DNA of 47,932 bases from Mesorhizobium intechi. Lineage in GTDB: Bacteria; Pseudomonadota; Alphaproteobacteria; Rhizobiales; Rhizobiaceae. Shown here one piece after another: positions 27,323-36,452 of this stretch. The translations under genes and the position numbers were made by a program. Each line of letters opens with the position of its first letter. Within the stretch, counting starts at the first letter, position 1. Where the stretch lies: contig NZ_PNOT02000228.1 in NCBI RefSeq assembly GCF_002879535.1, forward strand, positions 1 through 47,932, read 5' to 3'. Below the pieces are notes generated by a model, which did not search any database, was not told the origin of the DNA, and worked only from the letters and a program-made list of their open reading frames with translations.

Positions 27323-27541
27323 CGGAGCGAACCGTTCCGGTGAGGCGACGAGGAAGGCATACGGGTCACATCGCGGCGCTGCCGGAACCGACCGGCACGA
27401 AGAAGTTCTCTCAAGGAACCAGGCCCCGCGAGCGCAATCCGAACGGAGAATTTCACCCGTGGCATGGGCGACGTCCCAGCCGCGCTTGGGAAGGTTTGCC
27501 GCGGCGGCAGCCATGCCAAGGCACATGAGAGAGGATTGATC

Positions 27542-28537
27542 ATGCTGATCTCGCAGATTCTCGATGACGCCGAGACCATCCGCGTCGTTGCCCGCAATGG
27601 CGGCAAGACCCGGATCATCAACGGCGCCCGCAGCGTCTATTCGCTGGCGATGGAGGCGGCCCGCACCGGCGTCGGCCTGGCCACCCTGATCGAGCGCAAG
27701 GGGCTCGGCGAGACGGTCGACCTCGATGCCGCCTACAAGAAGGGGCGGCTGTTGTCGCCGATCAATCACCCCGACCCGGCGCATCTGCATCTCACCGGCA
27801 CCGGCCTGACCCATCTCGGCTCGGCGGCGACGCGCGATTCCATGCACAAGAAGCTCAGCAGCGCCGATGGCGAGGAGCAGCTCACCGATTCCATGAAGAT
27901 GTTCCGCATGGGGCTGGAGGGCGGCAAGCCCGCCAAGGGCCAGGTCGGCGTGCAGCCCGAATGGTTCTACAAGGGCAACGGCACGATGGCCGTCGCGCCG
28001 GGTGCCGCACTCCTGTCACCGGCCTTCGCCAAGGACGCCGGCGAGGAACCCGAAATCGCCGGCATATATGTCATCGGCGATGACGGCGCCCCTTTCCGCG
28101 TCGGCTTCACCCTGTCGAACGAGTTTTCCGACCACGTGACCGAGCGCGTGAACTATCTTTTCCTCGCCCACTCCAAGCTGCGCAATGCCTCGTTCGGACC
28201 GGAGATCCTGATCGGCGAGCTGCCTTCGGACATCCGCGGCACCTCACGCATCGTGCGCGACGGCAAGACGCTCTGGGAAAAGCCGTTCCTGTCGGGCGAG
28301 GCGAACATGTCGCACACCATCGCCAATCTCGAACACCATCACTTCAAATATTCGGCGTTCCGCCAGCCGGGCGATGTGCATGTGCATATGTTCGGCACCG
28401 CGACACTGTCCTTCGCCGACGGCATCAAGACGGAGGCCGGCGACGTGTTCGAGATCGAAGCCGGGGATTTCGGCCTGCCACTGCGCAACCCGCTTGAGAT
28501 CGAAAAGCCGGTGAAGGTGGCGGTGAAGGCGCTTTAA
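27542..28537 (+). CDS. gguC: GguC / AraD1-like protein of the FAH superfamily
   Basis: A 331-residue protein in the fumarylacetoacetate hydrolase superfamily. Metal-site and family marks include HLHLTGTGLTHLG, GVQPEWFYKGNG, ELPSDIRGTSRI and HVHMFGTATLSFADG. GguC lies with gguA-gguB and chvE in Agrobacterium. Related proteins (AraD1 family) take part in non-phosphorylative sugar-acid degradation, acting on 2-keto-3-deoxy sugar acids, so a catabolic step for imported sugars is likely; the exact substrate is not readable. ATG 27542 follows GAGAGGA and is preferred over the upstream open frame. Confidence 0.88.
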   Translation: MLISQILDDAETIRVVARNGGKTRIINGARSVYSLAMEAARTGVGLATLIERKGLGETVDLDAAYKKGRLLSPINHPDPAHLHLTGTGLTHLGSAATRDSMHKKLSSADGEEQLTDSMKMFRMGLEGGKPAKGQVGVQPEWFYKGNGTMAVAPGAALLSPAFAKDAGEEPEIAGIYVIGDDGAPFRVGFTLSNEFSDHVTERVNYLFLAHSKLRNASFGPEILIGELPSDIRGTSRIVRDGKTLWEKPFLSGEANMSHTIANLEHHHFKYSAFRQPGDVHVHMFGTATLSFADGIKTEAGDVFEIEAGDFGLPLRNPLEIEKPVKVAVKAL

Positions 28538-28787
28538 GATCGCGCCAATATGCTGGGCGAGAAAACGAACGGGATGGGCTTGGTTTCGTCTTAGCGGGCT
28601 TGGCCCTATCCCTCGCCTGATCCTCCGTGGCTTACAGCGCCGGGCAATACGGAGCAAAGTGCTGCCGCGAAGCGCCGGCCGCGATGACGAGCCGGCTTCT
28701 GGCAACCAACTACGCCCGGCGACCGGCAAGTCGGCCACGCATGATGTGCAGGCGCACGCAAGCCTCCTGCCTGGCGGCAGTCGGGGT

Positions 28788-29882
28788 TCAGCGCGCGGCG
28801 CGGAAATGCTTGGAGAGCTTCAAGCCCTGTGCCTGGTAGTTGGAGCCAAGATCGGTGCCGTAGAGCGCCTGCGGTCGCTCCAGCATGTGTTCGTAGACCA
28901 GCCGGCCGACGATCTGGCCATGGTCGAGGATGAACGGCACTTCGTGGCTGCGCACTTCGAGCACCGCCCGGCTGCCGGTGCCACCGGCCGCCGAATGGCC
29001 GAAGCCCGGATCGAAGAAGCCGGCATAATGGACGCGAAACTCGCCGACCAACGGGTCGAAAGGCGTCATCTCGGCTGCATAGAGCGGGGGCACGTGGACC
29101 GCCTCCTGGCTGACGAGAATGTAGAATTCGTCCGGGTCGAGCACCAGTTCGCCGGCGCCGCTCTTGTGGATGGGTTCCCAAAAATCGACGACATTCTGCG
29201 CGGCACGCTTGTCGACATCGACGAGGCCCGTGTGATGCTTGCCGCGATAGCCGACCAGCCCGTCACCATCGCCCTTGAGATCGATCGACAGCGCGATGCC
29301 GCCGCCCGAAATATTCGGCGGTTCGGTGGCGACCAGCATCTCGGCACGGTGCAATTCATGCAATTCGGCTTCCGAGAGCAGAGCGTTGCCGGTGCGGAAA
29401 CGGATCTGCGACAGGCGCGAGCCGGTGCGCACGACGATCGGGAAGGTGCGCGGGCTGACTTCCAGGTAAAGCGGACCGGTGTAGCCGGCGGCGATCTTGT
29501 CGAACTCGTGGCCGCGGTCGGTCATGACGCGGGTGAAAATGTCGAGCCGCCCGGTCGAACTCTTCGGATTGGCCGAGGCGGACACGGTTGCGGGCAGCGC
29601 AAGGCTTTCCAGCAACGGCACGATGTAAACACAGCCCGTCTCCAGCACCGCGCCATCGGCAAGGCTGAACTCATGCAGCTTCAGCCGATCGAGTTTGTCG
29701 GCAACCCGATGATCCGGACCCGGCAGGAAGGACGCCCGCACCCGCCAGGCCTTGTCGCCGAGCCTGAGATCAAGGCTCGCCGGCTGGATCTGGTCGGCAT
29801 CGAGCGCGCGCGGTGACTTCAGCGCGCCGGACCGGAACAGCGCCGAGATATCCTGATCGGGAAGAATGCCTGTCTGCCGCAA
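28788..29882 (-). CDS. dcd: 2'-deoxycytidine 5'-triphosphate deaminase (long form)
   Basis: A 364-residue protein of the long dCTP deaminase family found in alphaproteobacteria, about twice the size of E. coli Dcd. It contains two dUTPase-like halves: QPASLDLRLGDKAWRVRASF with SANPKSSTGRLDIFTRV and YLEVSPRTFPI in the first, and GFFDPGFGHSAAGGTG with AVLEVRSHEVPFIL and GRLVYEHML in the second. It supplies dUTP for dTMP synthesis. The frame is open to 29999, but TTG 29882, with AGGAG upstream, gives the family N-terminus (RQTGILPDQDISALF). It is divergent from the metZ riboswitch region. Confidence 0.85.
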   Translation of the reverse strand: MRQTGILPDQDISALFRSGALKSPRALDADQIQPASLDLRLGDKAWRVRASFLPGPDHRVADKLDRLKLHEFSLADGAVLETGCVYIVPLLESLALPATVSASANPKSSTGRLDIFTRVMTDRGHEFDKIAAGYTGPLYLEVSPRTFPIVVRTGSRLSQIRFRTGNALLSEAELHELHRAEMLVATEPPNISGGGIALSIDLKGDGDGLVGYRGKHHTGLVDVDKRAAQNVVDFWEPIHKSGAGELVLDPDEFYILVSQEAVHVPPLYAAEMTPFDPLVGEFRVHYAGFFDPGFGHSAAGGTGSRAVLEVRSHEVPFILDHGQIVGRLVYEHMLERPQALYGTDLGSNYQAQGLKLSKHFRAAR

Positions 29883-30029
29883 GGCTCCGCTCCTAGGCCA
29901 GACGATTTTCCTGCCGCAGGTTCTCGCCGCAAAACCGTGAAACACTTTTGCGGAACCTGCTTGGTACAAACCTCTTAATGAAGCCGGCAATTGACGCAAG
30001 CGTGGTACGGGTCTAAAGGGTCGTTATCC

Positions 30030-30085
30030 CGTGGTGATTTGGCCGGTCGGCTTGCAGCCACGTTAAACAAGTCGCTAAAGGACCG
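30030..30085 (+). promoter_or_regulatory. SAM-II riboswitch upstream of metZ
   Basis: The sequence folds as the SAM-II pseudoknot. P1 is CGTGG (30030-30034) with CCACG (30058-30062). P2 is CGGCTTG (30048-30054) with CAAGTCG (30068-30074). A further helix CGGTC/GACCG (30044-30048 with 30081-30085) competes for one base. The conserved GATTTG, GCAGCCACGTTAAA and GCTAAAGG blocks are all present. SAM-II elements bind S-adenosylmethionine and lower expression of methionine genes in alphaproteobacteria, in accord with metZ just downstream. The pairs were checked by hand. Confidence 0.9.
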
Positions 30086-30105
30086 TTGGCCGCGAGGCCG
30101 TATGG

Positions 30106-30136
30106 ACCGGTTGCGACTTTCGCGGCCGGTTTTTTT
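30106..30136 (+). terminator. Intrinsic terminator/attenuator between SAM-II element and metZ
   Basis: Ten-pair hairpin CCGGTTGCGA (30107-30116) with TCGCGGCCGG (30120-30129), loop CTT, followed by seven T residues. It ends 18 bp before the metZ ATG, so it must be bypassed for expression. GGCCGCGA (30088-30095) is fully complementary to TCGCGGCC (30120-30127), the terminator's 3' arm, and so can form an antiterminator. Confidence 0.85.
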
Positions 30137-30153
30137 GTGTCTGGAACAAAGCG

Positions 30154-31344
30154 ATGAGCAACAAGAAGCGCAACTGGAAGCCTCAGACAGCCCTCGTACA
30201 TAGCGGAACCCTGCGTTCCGGCTTTGGCGAGACCTCCGAGGCAATGTATTTGACCCAGGGCTATGTCTATCAAACGGCGCAAGCCGCCGAAGCCCGCTTC
30301 AAGGGCGAGGAGCCGGGCTTCATCTATTCGCGCTACGCCAATCCGACCGTCGACATGTTCGAAAAGCGCATGTGTGCGCTCGAAGGCGCGGAGGATGCGC
30401 GCGCCACGGCATCTGGCATGGCGGCAGTGACGGCGGCCCTTCTTTGCAGCGTCAAGGCCGGTGACCACATCGTGGCGGCGCGCGCGCTGTTCGGCTCCTG
30501 CCGCTGGGTGGTCGAGACGCTGGCACCGCGCTACGGCATCGAGGCAACGCTGGTTGACGGCACCGATATCGCCAACTGGGAAAAGGCGGTCAGGCCCAAC
30601 ACCAGGCTGTTCTTCCTGGAAAGCCCGACCAACCCGACATTGGAAGTGGTCGATATTGCCGCTGTGGCTGCGCTCGCCAACTCGATCGGCGCGCGGCTTG
30701 TCGTCGACAATGTCTTTGCCACGCCTCTCCAGCAGAAGCCGTTGCAGCTCGGTGCGCATATTGTCGTCTATTCGGCGACGAAGCACATCGATGGCCAGGG
30801 GCGCTGTCTCGGCGGCGTGATCCTGTCGGACAAGAAGTGGATCGACGAGAATTTGCATGACTATTTCCGCCACACCGGCCCCAGCCTGTCGCCTTTCAAT
30901 GCCTGGACGCTGCTGAAGGGCCTGGAGACGCTGCCGCTGCGCGTGCGCCAGCAGACAGAGAGCGCCGGCAAGATCGCGGATTTCCTCGCCGAGCAGTCGC
31001 AGATTGCCCGCGTCATCTATCCCGGCCGTGCCGACCATCCCCAGGCCGAGATCGTCAAGAAGCAGATGTCGGGTGGCTCGACGCTGATCTGCCTCGACGT
31101 CAACGGCGGCAAGCAGGCGGCCTTCGCCCTGCAGAACGCGCTCGACATCGTGCTGATCTCCAACAATCTCGGCGACGCCAAGAGCCTGATCACCCATCCG
31201 GCAACGACAACGCACAAGAATTTGAGCGACGAGGCGCGCGCCGAACTCGGCATCGGGCCGGGAACGCTCAGGCTGTCGGTCGGCCTGGAGGATACCGATG
31301 ACCTTCTGGAAGACATCGCGCAGGCTCTCAAGGCCGCTAAATAG
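30154..31344 (+). CDS. metZ: O-succinylhomoserine sulfhydrylase
   Basis: A 396-residue PLP enzyme of the cystathionine gamma-synthase family. Marks are YSRYANPTVDMFEKR, the SGMAAVTAAL cofactor region, FFLESPTNPTLEVVDI, VVDNVFATP and the Schiff-base lysine K210 in VVYSATKHIDGQGR, then LSVGLEDTDDLLEDI at the end. It forms homocysteine directly from O-succinylhomoserine and sulfide, the usual methionine route in Rhizobiales. The SAM-II element upstream supports this role over cysteine or cystathionine enzymes of the same family. Convergent GT21-like gene downstream. Confidence 0.93.
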   Translation: MSNKKRNWKPQTALVHSGTLRSGFGETSEAMYLTQGYVYQTAQAAEARFKGEEPGFIYSRYANPTVDMFEKRMCALEGAEDARATASGMAAVTAALLCSVKAGDHIVAARALFGSCRWVVETLAPRYGIEATLVDGTDIANWEKAVRPNTRLFFLESPTNPTLEVVDIAAVAALANSIGARLVVDNVFATPLQQKPLQLGAHIVVYSATKHIDGQGRCLGGVILSDKKWIDENLHDYFRHTGPSLSPFNAWTLLKGLETLPLRVRQQTESAGKIADFLAEQSQIARVIYPGRADHPQAEIVKKQMSGGSTLICLDVNGGKQAAFALQNALDIVLISNNLGDAKSLITHPATTTHKNLSDEARAELGIGPGTLRLSVGLEDTDDLLEDIAQALKAAK

Positions 31345-31376
31345 GGGGTCGTCGAGGTAGATCGTCCGCGCCGCGA

Positions 31377-32528
31377 TCAGGCGCGCGACGACGCCTCTTC
31401 CAATTCGGCGGCCTTGCTGTCGATGATCATCGCATTGCCGCGCCAGTCGACGGCGCCGCCGAGCCAGCCGCGCGCCCACATGATTGGAAGCATCAGGTCC
31501 CGCGCAATCATCGCCGCGACCGTGCGCGGCGACGTGTGCCAGCCCTTGGACCGGGCCAGGGCGCATTCAGGAAGATAGAAGGCCGCCAGCACGGCGATGG
31601 CCGTCAGCGGCAGGCTGAAGCCGGCGCTCGCAGCCGCAACCAGCGCAAGCGCCAGCGGCACCACCGCGCCAGTCAGGGTTTCAGGCGCGAAGAACCGCGG
31701 GAAGGTAACGCGGCGCAGGCGCGCCCAGCGAGTCTGGCGCGACCAGATCGTGCCAAGCGTGCGTCGGCCAAGCGGCTGCTCGAAGGGTGCCGCGACGAGA
31801 TTGACGCGCAGGCCAAGCCCATTGACCAGCTTGGTGGCGGCGGCGTCCTCGGCGATTTCGGCCGCCAGCGCGCGGATGCCGCCATTGGCATCCAGCATCG
31901 GCTTGTTCCACAACATGCTCTTGCCCTGGGCAAAGCCAAGGCCGAGCGCCTCGGCTGCATACTGCCAGCGCGCCTGCAGCGTGTTGAGGAAGGCGCATTC
32001 AACCTCTGCCCAGAAGCCGTCCGGCCGCGAACCGATCGGTGTCGAGCAGACAAGGCCGGTCTCCGGCCGCCATGCCGCCATCAGGTGCTGGACGTAGTCT
32101 TTCGGCATCAGCACGTTGGAGTCGGCCAGGACGACCCAATCGTGCCGCGCGGCTTCCCAGCCCTTGACGCAATTGTTGAGCTTGGGATTGGCGCTGACGC
32201 GGTCGTCACCGATCAACAGCCGGGCCGGCACTTTTGGAAAGCGACCAACGGCGTCGCGGATCAACCCAACCACCGGGTCGTCGCCATGGGCGACGCAGAA
32301 GATCAGCTCGTAGCGCGGCCAGTCGAGAGAGAAGGCGCGCTCCAGCGTCTCCTGCGTGAACGGCTCGACGCCGCGCGAGGGTATTACAATCGATACCGGC
32401 GGCGATTTGCCGACCGGCGGCGCGATCGTGGTGCGCCGTCTCAGCTGGGAGGCGGCGAGCAGGATACTGGCGGTGTTTGAAAGGATAAGAGCAGTCGAAA
32501 GCGAGGCGGCTATGAGAGTGAGTTCCAT
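31377..32528 (-). CDS. Ceramide-glucosyltransferase-like membrane glycosyltransferase (GT21)
   Basis: About 383 residues. An N-terminal helix (LIAASLSTALILSNTASILL) precedes a GT-A domain with VSIVIPSRG, NPKLNNCVKGWEAA and ADSNVLMP. The processive-type RQTRWARLRR matches the (Q/R)xxRW motif, and two or three C-terminal helices follow. These match GT21 enzymes such as the Rhizobiales glycosyltransferases that glycosylate diacylglycerol or ceramide to make glycolipids. The lipid acceptor here is not known. ATG 32528 is chosen since the sequence before it (open to 32630) is not family-like; the ribosome site is weak. Divergent from apaG. Confidence 0.85.
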   Translation of the reverse strand: MELTLIAASLSTALILSNTASILLAASQLRRRTTIAPPVGKSPPVSIVIPSRGVEPFTQETLERAFSLDWPRYELIFCVAHGDDPVVGLIRDAVGRFPKVPARLLIGDDRVSANPKLNNCVKGWEAARHDWVVLADSNVLMPKDYVQHLMAAWRPETGLVCSTPIGSRPDGFWAEVECAFLNTLQARWQYAAEALGLGFAQGKSMLWNKPMLDANGGIRALAAEIAEDAAATKLVNGLGLRVNLVAAPFEQPLGRRTLGTIWSRQTRWARLRRVTFPRFFAPETLTGAVVPLALALVAAASAGFSLPLTAIAVLAAFYLPECALARSKGWHTSPRTVAAMIARDLMLPIMWARGWLGGAVDWRGNAMIIDSKAAELEEASSRA

Positions 32529-32750
32529 CGAGATCTGGTCACTCCAGAAGCGACGGCCCGCATCTTGGCCGTTTTCCAACAGTTCGACAGAGCGCCGAGT
32601 CGCTCGGTTCGTGCACACCACCATTGTCATGTGTCACTTAAATGACATTCTTTGCCGGCACCTGCGTTTCGAAACGAAGCGCGACAAGACGCGCACGTTG
32701 ACCTGCCCGCCGGGGCGCCGAAAGGTATCGGATTGTTTTTGGAGCCGCTT

Positions 32751-33143
32751 ATGTACCGCGCCGTCACGCGCAACATCGAAGTGCAGGTCAAGCCGTTCTA
32801 TCTCGAGGACCGCTCGGATCCTTCCGAGAACCGCTATGTCTGGGGCTATCAGATAACGATCGACAACCAGTCGGACGAATTCGTGCAGCTTCTGTCGCGT
32901 TATTGGCACATCACCGACGGTGCCGGCCGGGTCGAGGAAGTGCGCGGCCCGGGCGTCGTCGGCGACCAGCCCGAACTCAATCCCGGCGACAGCTATCAAT
33001 ACACGTCCGGCTGCCCGCTCACTACGCCATCAGGCATCATGGTCGGGCACTACACGATGCGCAACAAGCGCGGCGAGACCTTCGACATCGCCATCCCGGC
33101 ATTTTCGCTGGATCTGCCGGGGACCAGGCGTACGGTGAATTAG
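32751..33143 (+). CDS. apaG: ApaG family protein
   Basis: A 130-residue protein, full length for ApaG, of fibronectin-type III-like fold. It contains [14 protein letters not shown], then [45 protein letters not shown] and GIMVGHYTM, the conserved core. ApaG loss affects cobalt resistance and Ap4A levels in enterics; a direct activity remains unclear. ATG 32751 is preceded by GGAG and is preferred over upstream codons in the same frame. ApaG genes often lie near metZ in Rhizobiales. Confidence 0.95.
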   Translation: MYRAVTRNIEVQVKPFYLEDRSDPSENRYVWGYQITIDNQSDEFVQLLSRYWHITDGAGRVEEVRGPGVVGDQPELNPGDSYQYTSGCPLTTPSGIMVGHYTMRNKRGETFDIAIPAFSLDLPGTRRTVN

Positions 33144-33146
33144 CCT

Positions 33147-33173
33147 CCTTCTCCCCGTTTCACGAGGAGAAGG
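33147..33173. terminator. Hairpin between apaG and hslO (convergent)
   Basis: CCTTCTCC (33147-33154) and GGAGAAGG (33166-33173) form an 8-bp stem just after the apaG stop and 8 bp before the hslO stop. It could end transcription from both sides; no T-run is seen, so efficiency is uncertain. Confidence 0.5.
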
Positions 33174-33180
33174 ACTGGCT

Positions 33181-34188
33181 TTACTGCGCGGCAAATTCCG
33201 CTGGATCGAAATCGTACTGTGTCGAGCAGAATTCGCAGGCGACGTGGATGCCGCCATCCTCGGTGCTGTCCTTGATCTCCTGCGCGGAGAAGCCCTCCAG
33301 GATGCCGCGGATCTTGTCGCGCGAGCATGAGCACTGGTCGGCGACGGGAACGCCGCCGAAGACGCGCACGCCATGCTCGTGGAACAGGCGATAGAGTAGC
33401 CGTTCGGCACCGATGGTCGGATCGATCAGCTCGGTCGGCTCGATGGTGCCGATCAGCGCCAGCAATTCCTGCCAGGAATTGTCGGTGGGATCATGGATCT
33501 CCTCGCGCGGATCGCCATCGCCGCCGGGCAGGTCCGGAACGCGCATGCGCTCGGGCGCCTGCGGCAGGAACTGCGCCAGGATACCGCCGGCGCGCCATTG
33601 TTCGCGCGCGCCGCCGACGCCGGGCGTCAAAAGCTTGGCTACCGAAAGTCTGATATCCGTCGGAATCTGCTCCGACTGGCGGAAATAGGTGCGCGCCGCG
33701 TCTTCGAGGGTTTCGCCATCTAGCTGGACAATGCCCTGATAGCGTTGCGTATGGGCGCCCTGGTCGATGGTCAGCGCCAGCACACCGCCGCCAAGCAGCG
33801 TCTGCTGGGATGTTTCGCCCGCCGCGACCAGCGCCTCGAGCCTGTCGGCATCGAAGCGCGCATAGGCGCGCAGTGCCGACGGCGTGGTGAAATCCGCTAC
33901 CAGCATGTCGACCGGCCCATCGGTGCGGGTCTGCAGGATGAACTTGCCCTCGAATTTAAGCGAGGTGCCGAGCAGCACCGTCAGCACACAGGCTTCCGCC
34001 AGCAGGCGGGCGACCGGCTCGGGATAATCGTGGCGGCCGAGAATGGCGTCGAGCATCGGCCCGAGCTGCACGGTACGGCCGCGCACATCGAGCGGGCCGA
34101 CCTCGAACGGCACGACATGATCGTCACCGGCATAGCCGAACTCGCCGAGTTTGGGGTGATGTTCAGTCACTTGATGCGTTTCCAACAT
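33181..34188 (-). CDS. hslO: Redox-regulated chaperone Hsp33
   Basis: About 335 residues. Hsp33 holds unfolding proteins during oxidative stress after its zinc is lost. The C-terminal redox switch is visible as ADQCSCSRDK and VACEFCSTQYDF (C-x-C and C-x2-C, four zinc cysteines). The core contains LLAEACVLTVLLGTSLKFEGKFI and an internal GERLLYRLFHEHGVRVF linker. ATG 34188, with GGAG spaced 7 bp upstream, is chosen over the longer frame. It follows argF on the same strand by about 137 bp. Its placement behind argD-argF is common in Rhizobiales. Confidence 0.95.
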   Translation of the reverse strand: MLETHQVTEHHPKLGEFGYAGDDHVVPFEVGPLDVRGRTVQLGPMLDAILGRHDYPEPVARLLAEACVLTVLLGTSLKFEGKFILQTRTDGPVDMLVADFTTPSALRAYARFDADRLEALVAAGETSQQTLLGGGVLALTIDQGAHTQRYQGIVQLDGETLEDAARTYFRQSEQIPTDIRLSVAKLLTPGVGGAREQWRAGGILAQFLPQAPERMRVPDLPGGDGDPREEIHDPTDNSWQELLALIGTIEPTELIDPTIGAERLLYRLFHEHGVRVFGGVPVADQCSCSRDKIRGILEGFSAQEIKDSTEDGGIHVACEFCSTQYDFDPAEFAAQ

Positions 34189-34324
34189 GACAAAGCTCCA
34201 GGGCGCGGCCATGCCGCCCCCTTGGGTGCATGCGTCCAAACGCGCTTGATTTGCGTGATGCGGCGCAGATAGGCATCGCGCCCATGCAAATCAAGCCTCC
34301 GGACCTTTCAGACCCCAAGCCACT

Positions 34325-35236
34325 TCAAGCCCCAAGACACCACGCAAGCACCGCCTTCTGGGCGTGGAGCCGGTTCTCGGCCTCGTCGAAGACCACCGAA
34401 TTGGGTCCATCGATGACCTCGTCGGTCACTTCCTCGCCGCGATGCGCAGGCAGGCAGTGCATGAACAGCGCATCCGGCTTGGCATGCGTCATGAGCTTGG
34501 CATTGACCTGGTAGGGCGAGAAGACGTTGTGGCCGCGCGCGCGATGCTCCTGCCCCATCGAAACCCAGCAATCGGTGACGACGCAGTCGGCCTGGTCGAC
34601 GGCTTCCTCGGGCGAACGGGTGAAATGCAGCTTGCCGCCGTGCGCCTTGGACCAGTCGATATGCTTCTGCGCCGGCTCGCTGCCTTCGGGCACGGCGACG
34701 TTGAGGTTGAAGCGGAACCGCGCCGAGGCCTCGAGCAGCGAATGCAGCACATTGTTGCCATCGCCGGTCCAGGCGATGGTCTTGCCGGCCACCGGACCCC
34801 GATGCTCCTCGAAAGTCATGATGTCGGCCATCAGCTGGCAGGGATGGGTGTCGTCCGTCAGCCCGTTGATCACCGGAACCGTGGCATTCTCGGTCAGCTC
34901 AAGCAATCGGTTATGCGAAGTGGTGCGGATCATGATCGCATCGACATAGCGCGACAGAACCTTGGCGGTGTCGGCGATGGTTTCGGAGCGGCCGAGCTGC
35001 ATTTCGGTGCCGGTCAGCATGATGGTCTCGCCGCCGAGTTGGCGCATGCCGACATCGAAGGAGACGCGCGTGCGCGTCGACGGCTTGTCGAAGATCATCG
35101 CCAGCACCTTGCCTTCGAGGGGTCGGGTCCGCTCGCCGGCCTTGAGGCGCGCCTTTCGCACCACCGCGTCATCCAGCATGATGCGCAGGTCGCTCTCGGA
35201 AACGGTGGAAAGATCGGTGAAATGGCGAACTGACAT
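34325..35236 (-). CDS. argF: Ornithine carbamoyltransferase
   Basis: A 303-residue cytosolic enzyme joining carbamoyl phosphate and ornithine to citrulline in arginine synthesis. Signature residues are STRTR (53-57) for carbamoyl phosphate, HPCQ (131-134), the ornithine-binding VSMGQE near 225-230, and HCLPAHRG (260-267). ATG 35236 gives the family N-terminus ([12 protein letters not shown]) and leaves 16 bp to the argD stop, so the two form an operon. The frame is open beyond the ATG into argD but is not used. Confidence 0.97.
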   Translation of the reverse strand: MSVRHFTDLSTVSESDLRIMLDDAVVRKARLKAGERTRPLEGKVLAMIFDKPSTRTRVSFDVGMRQLGGETIMLTGTEMQLGRSETIADTAKVLSRYVDAIMIRTTSHNRLLELTENATVPVINGLTDDTHPCQLMADIMTFEEHRGPVAGKTIAWTGDGNNVLHSLLEASARFRFNLNVAVPEGSEPAQKHIDWSKAHGGKLHFTRSPEEAVDQADCVVTDCWVSMGQEHRARGHNVFSPYQVNAKLMTHAKPDALFMHCLPAHRGEEVTDEVIDGPNSVVFDEAENRLHAQKAVLAWCLGA

Positions 35237-35252
35237 CGGCAATTTTCCGGAA

Positions 35253-36452
35253 CTACTTCGCGGCGGCCACGGCGATGGCATCCGCCAGGCCTTTGGCACC
35301 GGCACGGATGCGGTTGAGCGCTTCGTGGATCTCGGCGTCGGTGACGGTGAGCGGCGGCAGCAGGCGAATGACATTGTCGCCGGCCGGAACCGCCAGCAAA
35401 TGCTGGTCGCGCAGCGCCATGTTCACCTTGGTGTTGGGCATGGCGCATTTGAGGCCAAGCATGAGGCCGGTGCCCCGGATGTCTTCGATGACATCGGGAA
35501 ACTCGTCGGCGATCGCCGCCAGGCCCTGCTTCATCAGCAATGCCTTGCGCTGGACGTCTTCGAGGAAGCCCTCTTCCAGCACCACGTCGAGCACGGCGTT
35601 GCCGACCGCCATGGCCAGCGGATTGCCGCCGAATGTGGTGCCGTGCACGCCAGCCGTCATGCCGACGGCTGCTTCGTCGGTTGCGAGGCAAGCGCCCATC
35701 GGAAAGCCGCCGCCAATGCCTTTGGCGATCGCCATGATGTCGGGCGCGACACCTGACCATTCATGCGCGAACAGCTTTCCGGTGCGCCCGATGCCGCACT
35801 GGACCTCGTCATAGATCAACAACAGGCCGTGCTGGTCGCAAAGCTGCCGCAGTCGCTTCAGGGATTGCGTCGGGACCGGGCGGATGCCGCCCTCGCCTTG
35901 CACCGGTTCGATCAGGATCGCGGCGGTTTCCGGCGTGATCGCCTTCTCGGCGGCATCGATGTCGTCGAAGCCGACCTGATCGAAGCCTTCGACCTTGGGG
36001 CCGAAGCCTTCAAGGTATTTGTACTGGCCGCCGGCCGCGATCGTCGCCAGCGTGCGGCCATGGAAGGCGCCTTCGAAGGTGATGACGCGGAAGCGCTCGG
36101 GATGCCCCTTGACGAAATGGTAGCGCCGCGCCGTCTTGATCGCACATTCCAGCGCCTCGGCGCCCGAATTGGTGAAGAACACCTTGTCGGCGAATGTGGC
36201 ATCAGCCAGACGCTCGCCAAGCCGGCTCTGCCCGGGAATCTCGTAGAGATTGGAGACGTGCCACAGCTTTGCCGCCTGCTCGGTCAGCGCGGCGACCAGA
36301 TGTGGATGGCCATGGCCGAGCGAATTGACCGCGATGCCGCCGGCGAAATCGAGATATCGCTCGCCCTTGTCGGTAACCAGCCAAGTGCCTTCCCCGTGGT
36401 CGAAAGCCAGGGGAGCGCGAGCAAAGGTCTCGTAAAGCGCCGAACCGCTCAT
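35253..36452 (-). CDS. argD: Acetylornithine aminotransferase
   Basis: A 399-residue class III PLP aminotransferase. It contains [29 protein letters not shown], the cofactor residues in [20 protein letters not shown] and Schiff-base lysine K244 in AIAKGIGGG, then [14 protein letters not shown]. In the arginine pathway it makes N-acetylornithine from the acetylglutamate semialdehyde; such enzymes can also act on succinyldiaminopimelate. The ATG shares one base with the stop of an upstream 26-codon ORF (TAATG). GGAG sits 9 bp before the ATG, inside that ORF. Confidence 0.95.
   Translation of the reverse strand: MSGSALYETFARAPLAFDHGEGTWLVTDKGERYLDFAGGIAVNSLGHGHPHLVAALTEQAAKLWHVSNLYEIPGQSRLGERLADATFADKVFFTNSGAEALECAIKTARRYHFVKGHPERFRVITFEGAFHGRTLATIAAGGQYKYLEGFGPKVEGFDQVGFDDIDAAEKAITPETAAILIEPVQGEGGIRPVPTQSLKRLRQLCDQHGLLLIYDEVQCGIGRTGKLFAHEWSGVAPDIMAIAKGIGGGFPMGACLATDEAAVGMTAGVHGTTFGGNPLAMAVGNAVLDVVLEEGFLEDVQRKALLMKQGLAAIADEFPDVIEDIRGTGLMLGLKCAMPNTKVNMALRDQHLLAVPAGDNVIRLLPPLTVTDAEIHEALNRIRAGAKGLADAIAVAAAK

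Noticed and set aside
25865..27847. 660-codon minus-strand open frame opposite gguB and gguC
   Set aside because: Shadow of the permease and gguC genes; low-complexity His/Asp/Gln-rich translation.
28538..28787. Possible small gene in the 250-bp gguC-dcd spacer
   Set aside because: The open frames there lack ribosome sites and family-like sequence; no hairpin with T-run is evident either.
30000..30153. SAM-I type riboswitch or T-box upstream of metZ
   Set aside because: The pairing pattern and conserved blocks fit the SAM-II pseudoknot; no four-way junction or specifier loop can be drawn.
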